Shown here piece after piece: positions 56,199-64,000 of a DNA stretch of 64,000 nt. The DNA is taken from NCBI RefSeq assembly GCF_016808335.1, contig NC_053149.1:27215339-27279338 (forward strand). Reading direction: 5' to 3'. The notes under the pieces are model-generated. The model worked only from the letters and a program-made list of their open reading frames with translations, was not told the origin of the DNA and did no database searches. Numbering within the stretch: the first letter of the stretch is position 1; every line of letters starts with the position of its first letter. This stretch comes from Panicum virgatum (lineage: Eukaryota > Streptophyta > Magnoliopsida > Poales > Poaceae). Both the position numbers and the translations under genes were made by a program.

Positions 56199-59100
56199 TG
56201 AAGCGTCCCCTCATAAGAGAAGACTTAAATGTGATACAAACATCAGTCCCAGGAGGCTGATGACACATTTATTACATAAGATGGTTCATCACCGTACAAC
56301 TCTACGCGGTAATGGGAAGAGGAGCGCCACTATCGCGAGGATTACAACCCACACCCACACAACGATATTATTTATAAAAAGAGGGTCATCAGAGTCTTGC
56401 GCCATGCGGTATCTCCTGCGGGTGACCCTAATCCACATGCAAGGCTGAGTGCAGGACGGTACCCCTACTCAGCGTCGTCAGGAACAAAGTCTGGATCTTC
56501 TTCTGTAAAAATAAAGGATGGGGTGAGTACAAACATACTCAGCAAGTCCAACCACACCCACGGAGGGGAAATAACAGAATATAATGCACAGGATAATTCA
56601 AGGATAAGGATAAGGTTTACTTTGCGGAAAGCTAGATTTTATGTAGGGGTTCATTTGGAAGAAAACATTTCCAAAAAAAGTTTATAAGTAACCCATGGTG
56701 TTTATCCACACAGGATCCAAGTTTAAGCTGCTACCGGACTCCTCATCCTCCGTAGCACACAGCACAACTGCCGGACACTTTTCCAAAACAACTCACGCCA
56801 ACCCATCCCAAAATAAACACTAGTTATGTGACCACACCGTAACTCGCCCAGTACCGTTGGCACAGCTATTCGAATAGATTCTTAACTCTGCAGAGGTGTG
56901 CAACTTTACCCACAAGCGGGGTACCGCAACTCGATCACCTTAGTGTCGGTGCAGATCCCAACAAAGCAATTACCCACCTTAGCTAGACCTGACTAGCCAT
57001 CACGGGATGCACCAAGGGGTTATCGACCTATCACAGAGGTTCTAACCGGGGCATAAGTGACACAGAGCTAATCCCTTCTCCTTGATCACCCGTTGCTCTC
57101 AGCTCTACTGATGGCTATCAGACTAACTAGTGGGGTTTATGCTAAGCCGTTGCCCATTCAACGGTCGAGTGGTTTGCACGATAGTGCAGTTAGGTGAGAT
57201 GACACACCAACTCGGTCCTTAGTTGTGACAAGATGGATATATCCTTTTCTTGCTCTCCCACACAGGCACAAGCACACCAAATGGTAAATCACACAGAAAT
57301 GCCATCCATCCCGTCTAAACTCATCTTTCGAAATTCCACTTTTATCCCTTCCCACACACGCACACATTTTCCTTTATAAAACAAATTGTATTGAATTTAA
57401 GGTCCTAAACGTAGTGTTCTAGCAGTGATTAACCTCCAAACAACACATTCAGACATTAATCTAGGTGGTCAAGGAATGGTCATAACAAATCAAGGGGTGG
57501 CTATCCAACCGTGTTTTCAGCAAGCAAAATATATGCAATTTTCTAAAACAGGCCAATAGGTTGTGTTTATAAAAACTAGGACAAAAGCATGCATCAAAGG
57601 ATGGGATTGAACTTGCCGTCTTCGAAGCCTTCCGGGAAGTCCTGCTCGAGATACTGTCCTTCGGGTTCTGGGTCACGGAACTGGTCCTCGTTCGCTTGCT
57701 CGCAGAACTGTTCGTAAGCGGGCTCTCCCTCGTTCACACCATGATCTACGACGCATAGAAACATGCACACAATCAAGAAACAGAAATAAAAGTTTTATCG
57801 TTGAGCTCGAATCGGAAACAGTTAAGATATGGAGTTCGGAGTAATATTTTAGGGTGGTTTCCTAATGTCACGGCCAAAACTATATTAGAAATGGCGTGGT
57901 AAAGTTTCGGGTCGACCAGAGATGTTTTGGCGCATGAAATGATAAGTTAATGGTGTGTTTAGGGTCTAAACAAGGGTTCAGGGACTTGTTTGTAATTAGT
58001 GAAAGGATTTGATTAGAATTAGTGAAAAGGGTAGGGTTCTATTTATATATAAGTTTATATAGTGGAGGGTTCGTTTGTAAATATAATAAAGGATGGGGCT
58101 TTATTTGCAAAAGGCCACAAAGTGGAAGGATTCTTAATTAAATTGAATAAAGAGGAGGGGGTTTTGGGCAAATGTGCCCCCCTCTCCTTCCTCCCGACCG
58201 CAGAACAGGGGAGGGAGGGCGGCTCGCCGTCAGCGGCCAGGGCCGGCGGCCTGGGGGCTCGGGGGTGGTCGGGATGCGAGGGGAAAAGAGAGGTGGGGCC
58301 ATGGGGGGTTGATTCCCCTCTCCAATTTCATGGAAGGGGATCTGCAGGGAGGCGCGCAGCGGCCATGGTCGTGGCGGGCGAACGACGGCCATGGGCGGCG
58401 CAAACAGGGGTGGCTCGGGGTGAGTTGTCGTGGGGAAAAGGAAGAGGGAAGGCAAGGGCACCTACCTCGGCCTTGGCTTGAGCAGGGAGGCGGCGGAGCG
58501 GGCCAGCCACGGGAGCAGGCGCGGTGGGCGGAGCGGGTTCGCGGCGGTGGCGCTGCTACAGCTCGGGAGGGGGCGAGCTATGGTGGAGGCGGTCGTGGAG
58601 CGGAGGAGCGGCGCTGGGGGTCCCTTTATAGGGCGCGAGAGGCGGTGGGGAGCGTTGAGAGTGGCGGTGGCGGCCGGCGAGCGGCGCGGAGTGCCTTTAT
58701 GGCGTTCGGCCGCGTTCGCGCATCGCGGAGCGGCGTGCGCGTCGAGAGCAGCGGCCAGGGGCAGTGCGCTTCGGCGGGCGGCGTGGCGAGGCAGGCGACG
58801 AGACGCGTCGATCAGCGACGCGCGGCATGGCGGGCGTTCTGGGCATGCGGAGCGCGTGGGTACGGCACGCGGGCAGGGCTCGGGGCGTGCACACGGGCGA
58901 GCAGTGCGGGGTGAGCGGCTCGGGGTTGCTCGGCCAGGGAAGGGGAAGCGGGTGTGCGTGCGCTCGCGCGTGCGTGCGCGTGGGCGGGCCGGGAGCGTGG
59001 GCGTGCAGGGCAGGCGGCGGCCGGGGTCGTGCGCGCGGGGAGGAGGGGCGGTGCGCCGAGCGCGCGCAGAGGAGAAAGGAAGGAGAGAGGAGGAAAGAAA

Positions 59101-59434
59101 AGAAAAGAAACGAAAAGAAAAGAGAAAAGATATATGGGAAAAAGAAAAAGGAAAAAGGAGAGGAGAAAGAGAAAAAGAGAGAGAGAGGGAGGGATTTTTG
59201 CCGGTGCTGATCGCGGCGTCGACCACGGCTGTCGGCCATGCGCGCGTTGTCGGGCGACACGCAGCGCATCGCGCGGAGAGGAAAAAGGAGATGGGACATC
59301 GGTTGTTCGGGACATGAAAAATTCCCGGAATTTAGGGTTTAGGGCTTTAAGAGGGTCCTGAGCTCAACGATGAAAAATAATTTTGAAAATAAATTAGCGA
59401 GTGATTTAATTAGTAAATTTTTCGGGACGTCACA
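56199..59434 (-). repeat. 5' LTR of the Gypsy element
   Basis: 3,236 bp, TGAAGCGTCC...GGGACGTCACA, uninterrupted. At ~57105 it reads CTCAGCTCTACTGATGGC, the unoccupied form of the site where the Sirevirus sits in the other LTR. It differs from the left LTR by indels, for example near 58020 and 58985-59060. Confidence 0.93.
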
Positions 59435-60834
59435 GCGGCAATGGAGAAGAAAGAAGATGGGGGCTAGGGTTCGGGGAAGAGGGTGAACGGGCGCTGGTGC
59501 AGCACCTCGGCGTTGGCGCATGATGCGCGGGCCTCCTGCGCGCGTTGCTCTGCATCTGACACGCCGCGCCGTCCGTGCTCGCCTCCGCGGTGCGCTCGCC
59601 TCCGCCGGCGCTCTGCGTCGCGCGCACGACGGCCGAGCTCCGCCGCGCCGCAGAGCTGAGTCGCAAGCACGCCACCGACGGCGGCCTGTGGGCGGGAAGC
59701 AGGGGCGCCGCGCGCTGCTCGTGCTCGCCCTCGGCGCGGCCGCGCGCGCGAAGAAGGAGGGCGCCGGAGCAGGACCGCGGGCTCCGCTTGGCCGTCGGGG
59801 GCGGCGAATCCGGAGACGCGCGTCGGGGGCGGCGGACGCCGTGGAGCTCCGAGCTCGACGCCATGGAGGCCTTCCATGGACTCCATGGAGCTCCGAGCTC
59901 GCATGGCAGGGCCTGCGCGCCGCGACGCCGAGCGCGGCGCCGCCCGCCGTCGGCTCGCCGCCGCCCGCCGCGACGCCGAGCTCGCCGCGCCGTGTCCGCG
60001 AGGGAGGGGGAGGAGGGGCCCCTGGATCCAGAGCCTCCCTCCAGGACCTGCAGCCCGTGGCGGCGAATTGAGCAGGGGATGGGTCGGAGCCGGCGCAGCG
60101 TCGGAGAGGAAGGAGGGGCCGCCGCAGCTCCCTCTCCCTGGCGCGACGGAGGTCGAGGAGGGAGGGAGGGTGCCTGCGAGAGAGATGTTGAAGGAAGGAG
60201 GAGGCCAGGAGAGGGGAGAGAGTGCGGGAGGGGCTGGCGACGGAGGGAGCGACGAGGGGAGAGAGTGCTGCAGGGGCCGGCGACGGAGGGAGCGACGCGG
60301 CCCCAGCTCCACCCGCTCCTGGCCATGGCGGCCGGCCAAGGACGGGGAGCGAAAAGCGGGGACTTGGCCGCCGGAGACAGGGAGGAACGCTGAAGGGAGT
60401 AAGGGCCGCGGCCGGCGCTGCCGTGGACGGAGAGAGAGGAAGAGGCCGTGGCAGGGGAGGGGAGGAGGAAGCCGGCCGAGCGCGCAGGGGAGGGGGCCGG
60501 CCGGCCGGCGCGGCGCTTCGCCTCGGGGAGCTGGAGGAGGAGCTCGCCGGTGGGGGAGGGAGGCGCTGGGCGGAGGGTGCGACGGCCGGCGACGGAGGCG
60601 GCGACCGAGCGCGGCGGAGAGGGAGGGAGCGGGGACGGAGTGAGGGAGGGAGGAGGAAGGAAGAATAAAAAATATGTGATGTGTGGGATCCGCGGATGGT
60701 AGTTGATGTAGAGTAGAAATATAGAGGATGAACGAGTGCAGCGAAATTAGAAATAAAAGAGAGAATTTGGATGACCAGACAAGAATATTTTTTTAAAAAA
60801 TGTATATAGAGTTTTATCAGTGCGGACAGCCTTA

Positions 60835-61437
60835 TGGAGCGGCTACGAGCCTACCAAGGTCTGAACACGAAATCCAGCCAAGATTTTGTGCGCTTCTGGA
60901 AAAAGGACGAAAGCTGAGGTCCCGAGTCCTCCCAACCCCCAGCCTTGACGGCGGCACAAGGGGCGGGGACGCGGGGTCAGCGACTGGCCCGCCACGGGCT
61001 CGGCGGCCGTCACCGCGTTCGTCACACCGCGCGCGGGGGACTCACGGGTGAGGTCACGCGCACGCGCCGCGTCGCTCTCGCGTGCTCCGCGGCGGCCGGC
61101 GGGGCTCACTCCGACCCCACCAGCTCCGTCCCTCTCTCTCCAACCCCGCTGGCTCTTCGAGCTGGATTTGTTTCGGCAACCAGAGGTGACGTGGATTCTG
61201 GGAAAATTTTGAGTCAATGTTAAATATAAACAAGTTACTGCCTCTCTTTTGCGTGCATGCTAGGTGAACTGAACGTACCAACATTTTATCAACAATGTTA
61301 AATATATAAAATAACTCGGTTGAGCAGTGTGATTAAATTTGTGCAACCTAAGAGACTCACACCGAGCAGATGTACCATCCATGACATGCATGCTTACTCC
61401 TTTCATTCAAATAAAATATATAAAAAAATATTTGTGT
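60835..61437. other. intergenic stretch, GC-rich then AT-rich
   Basis: Host-like sequence after the Harbinger-like element. The GC-rich part (60900-61150) is open in several frames with no recognised domain. AT-rich DNA follows. Confidence 0.35.
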
Positions 61438-62600
61438 TCTTACCTCTACTTTGAGGTGAAATTATAATTTTGCTCTTATTTTTTAAACTTCATGATTTTG
61501 CACTTTAGTATTCACAATTCAATACGATTTTACCTCTAGTCAACGGTTAAAATAGGAGCAAATATAAAAAATCAAGGGAAAATCTATTTTTGACCATCCA
61601 ACTCTAAAACTGAGTATTCTTGACCATCGAACTATCAAAACATTTATATTTAGATATCCGGCCGTTTTGAATGGTCGTTTTGCTGACGATGACGACACTT
61701 GGCAATAGCGCCCACATATGAGCTACTTTTCCTCTCTCTATTTCTTCTCCCTTCTCTGCTCCGGCGCTCTTGACCGCCGACAACTCTTCTCCGGCGCCGG
61801 CGGGCGGCGGCAAAGCTCATGCTCTATGCTCCCCTCTGTCTTTCCTGGAGGTCAAGCCAGCATATGAGCCACTATCACTGCATGCCCCAAGATGCGCTGG
61901 GCGGCGGTCCTCGTGCAAACGCGCTCCGTGACGACGGCCAAGAGATCACCAATTCACGGCGGATCGGTCGTTAGAGCTCATGAAGGAGGGGTTGGGAAGG
62001 GAATTTGGGAGGCGAGTGAGCTTTGGGTGGGAGGGATTTGAAATACATGGAGGGAATCAAGGTGATTTGGTCGCAAAGAAGGTGCAGCTTAAGGTCAATT
62101 AATGGTGACCAAATGAAGAAGAAGAGAATTGTCGAGCTCAAGAGAGAGAAGGTGCCCAACTCGGGATAAGGATGTAGGGGTTTTGGTGACTGCTGCAACC
62201 TTCCCCGGTGAGCTGCCGCCATAGCCCCTCCACCTCCTGCGTGCTCGCAATGCTGACATATGGGCGAAAGAAAAGAGAGAGAAAGAGGAAAGAAAAAAGA
62301 GGAAAAGTAGCTGATATGTGGGCCCCACTGCCAGGTGTCGTCAACATCAGCAAAAATCACCTTTCAAAACAGTCAGATGGTCAAATAAAAATGGTTTTGA
62401 TAGTTTGATGGTCAAGAATACCATGTGTTTAAAGTTGGATGGTCAAAATCAAACTCAGATGATAGTTGGATGGTCAAAAATTAATTTTTTCCAAAAAGAT
62501 CAAAGGTAAAATCTTGATGACCCTCTGAAAAATAAAGGTTAGAACCACAAACTTTAAAGGGAGAGGGTAAAACCACTATTATACTTCAAAGCAAGGGTAA
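61438..62600. mobile_element. nested pair of long-inverted-repeat (Mutator-like) non-autonomous elements
   Basis: Outer repeat: ~61438-61500 (TTACCTCTACTTTGAGGTGA) matches inverted ~62560-62600 (CTTACCCTTGCTTTGAAGTA when reversed). Inner repeat: ~61578-61740 matches inverted ~62270-62480, with TTTGACCATCCAACT, TTCTTGACCATC, GACACTTGGCAATAG/GACACCTGGCAGTGG and CCCACATATGAGC/CCCACATATCAGC in common. The inner body (61745-62265) contains a GC-rich segment that could be captured host DNA. No transposase and no clean TSD. Confidence 0.6.
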
Positions 62601-63189
62601 GAGCCAATATGTAACAGTTTGCCACCTAGACACCTCGAAAAGAAAGGTGGGTTTAAAAAAGGGAAAACCTGGTAGCCAATAGCCAGCCTAGAGGGGATGC
62701 GATTCACACGAGCCAACGGAGGACGCGGACAAGAGGCCGGTAGGCCACCACGGAAAGGCCCCGAGCAAAAAGAGCACACGCTTCGCGGGGCGCTGGCATC
62801 ACCCGATCCGGGATGACATCACGGCGTGCGCCACCCACAGTGCTCGGCTGGCGTGGAGTGTGCTGCTCTTGACTGCAGCACAGCAGCAGCCTAGCAGCCA
62901 GCAGCAAGTCGAACGGCAGCAGCAGCCCGGACTCGACAGGGCCCGCCCCCACATCCCCGGCGGGCAGCGACGCGTGTGGCCTGTGCTGTGCGTATACGCG
63001 CCTCCACCGGTGCGCGCCACGTGTGCTAGCCTCGCCTCATCGCGCCGATCGCGGTCTCGTCTCACCAACCAAACCCTCCACACCACCGGCTGCGCCCTCG
63101 TGGGCCCCGCGCGTCAGGCTCCGGAGGCGTTTTCGTTTTTTATGCGCGGCACCCCCGGCGTGTTGCAGTATTGTTAAACCGGCGCCCGC
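62601..63189. other. promoter-like GC-rich region
   Basis: A CpG-rich stretch with CAGCAGCAG-type repeats (62878-62930) and many GCGC words before a candidate transcription start. No TATA box is assigned with confidence. No gene recognised. Confidence 0.3.
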
Positions 63190-64000
63190 ATCTACCAGTT
63201 AACGCCTCCCTTCCGTTCCCTTCCTCCCTTCTCGCATTTCCGGCCAGGGGGACTCGACATTGACGCCTCCGCCGAGCTTTGGTAACCACTTCCTCCTCGT
63301 CCTCCTCTGCTCTTGTTCATCGTCGTCGTTCTTACTATTCCCCACCCCTTGCCTCGCGGCGCGGTTGTGGGGTTCGATTTTGGGAAGGGAAGGAAACGGG
63401 GCGGGCGCGGGAGTCAGTTCTCTTCCAGCGACGTTTTCATCGCGGTTAATTAAGGCTAGATTTCCCCTTCGGTTTGATTCTAATTGATGGAATTAGTATT
63501 GAAAGGAGGCGCCTATGAATTGTTTTTTTTTGGGCGAGGGTCATGTGCTCGTTGTTTTGCTTTCCGAGGAATGTTTGTTTCATCCAGGCCGCGTGGCGGA
63601 TCATGGAATTAATTGTTGAGGAGGCTCTTTTCGCTGCTGGATGCTGAAGCATTTTATTAAGGCCTCTACTTTGCTTCCGTGGCACATGAGCGTGTGCATC
63701 CTTGAATTTTGCGTCAGTCGGTTGGGCTGAGTGTTCTTGTGTATTGCGTTTCATGCTCTATCCAAGAAACATGCTTCCTAGTTGACACAGTTGGTACTTA
63801 GGGTCCGTTTTCTGTCATGTTCTGGAATTTCAGCTGCACATATGGATGTTGAGAAGGGGGCTTCCATGTTGGAATTTGGAGCATTATGGCAATCTATTTC
63901 TGCTGCCTCGGTTCTGTGAATTTGTACTTGGTTCCGAATTATCCATGTTGGCAGTTGATGTTGTCTCATCTCCTTTTAATGCTGTTGCGTCACTTGGAGT
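63190..64000 (+). other. possible 5' end of a plus-strand gene: leader exon, leader intron, start of coding
   Basis: 63190-63281 looks like a C/T-rich plant 5' leader ending CTTTG|GTAACC. AT-rich, T-rich intron-like DNA follows to TTTCAG at 63833, then CTGCACATATGG with an ATG at 63842. From it a 25-codon frame (MDVEKGASMLEFGALWQSIS..) ends in TGA at 63917-63919. This is either an upstream ORF or an exon that splices before the stop. No family is recognised and the rest is outside the window. Confidence 0.3.

Larger units (their letters stand above)
34222..59434 (-). mobile_element. Ty3/Gypsy retrotransposon, Tekay/Del-like chromovirus, interrupted by a Sirevirus
   Basis: Two ~3.24-kb LTRs flank minus-strand genes. 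The right LTR is 56199-59434. The left LTR is 34222-35130 plus 46967-49310, split by the Sirevirus. The 5-bp duplication GCGGC lies at 34217-34221 and 59435-59439. The order in element sense is 5' LTR, PBS, two extra ORFs, gag, pro-RT-RNaseH-IN-chromodomain-like, PPT, 3' LTR. The LTR length and the integrase C-terminal chromo-like tail suit the Tekay/Del clade. The LTRs differ by some percent plus indels by eye, so this insertion is older than the Sirevirus inside it. The coding region has several stops and a gag/pol frame break. Confidence 0.93.
33802..60831. mobile_element. PIF/Harbinger-like DNA transposon, outermost shell of a three-level nest
   Basis: A 14-bp perfect terminal inverted repeat, GGCTGTCCGCACTG, lies at 33802-33815, with its complement at 60818-60831. 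Both are flanked by TTA (33799-33801, 60832-60834), the PIF/Harbinger target. Without the inner Gypsy element (and its duplicated target) the body is about 1.8 kb: 33816-34221 plus 59440-60817. It is strongly GC-rich, with frames open on both strands, and has no recognisable transposase. It is either a non-autonomous element with captured host sequence or a GC-rich MITE derivative. Confidence 0.7.

Noticed and set aside
59464..60643. Frames of 250-300 codons in the Harbinger-like interior
   Set aside because: Both strands are open simultaneously with Arg/Ala/Pro/Gly-rich products and no domain. May include captured exons but no protein can be supported.

Overview
This is a window of plant nuclear DNA from a grass (Poaceae, probably Panicoideae). 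The evidence is GC-rich exons beside AT-rich intergenic DNA, many small inverted-repeat transposons, a CACTA element with TTAGTACCGG-type subterminal repeats, a Sirevirus with large palindrome-rich LTRs, and several long-LTR Ty3/Gypsy (Tekay/Del-like) elements. Only two host genes are clear; a possible third starts at the right edge. Nearly everything else is transposable elements nested in one another, most with target-site duplications (TSDs) that can be read directly.

Layout. 1-367: N-terminal part of a plastid acyl-ACP thioesterase gene (minus strand, runs off the window). 368-5640: intergenic, with a 3-bp-TSD miniature element (1577-2099), a CCCGACC-rich repeat and a possible RING-finger relic. 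5643-7805: single-exon PLS-DYW pentatricopeptide-repeat gene (minus). 8612-11280: solo LTR (TSD GAAAC). 11389-13136: non-autonomous CACTA element (TSD TGG). 13199-13615: hAT-like element (TSD CTGATGCT). 13926-14999: Stowaway-like element holding a long-TIR element, which holds a third one. 15339-32604: decayed Ty1/Copia element (TSD GAATT), itself split by a coding-free long-LTR element (LARD-like, 15960-24851, TSD ATTAT) and by a 323-bp foldback element (30063-30385, 10-bp TSD).

33802-60831 is a three-level nest. The outermost element has 14-bp TIRs and TSD TTA (PIF/Harbinger-like). It holds a minus-strand Tekay-like Gypsy element (34222-59434, TSD GCGGC), whose left LTR holds a plus-strand Sirevirus (35131-46961, TSD GCTCT). 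The intact right Gypsy LTR preserves the empty site of the Sirevirus insertion. 61438-62600: nested long-inverted-repeat elements. 62700-64000: GC-rich promoter-like DNA and a possible leader exon and leader intron of a plus-strand gene.

Most interesting signals. (1) Each Sirevirus LTR carries six pairs of 13-bp palindromes (GCGGAC[A/G]GTCCGC type), the members of a pair 22-23 bp apart and the pairs mostly 96-97 bp apart, ending just upstream of a TATA box. (2) The same layout recurs inside the element upstream of the envelope-position ORF, again followed by a TATA-like box, suggesting an internal promoter. (3) The Gypsy element has two related extra ORFs between its primer-binding site and gag. 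The starts of both ORFs, and of gag (ATG now ATA), sit directly after a pyrimidine-rich CAG, as if each were expressed by splicing. All the large retroelement polyproteins here carry stop codons or deletions, so none looks autonomous.
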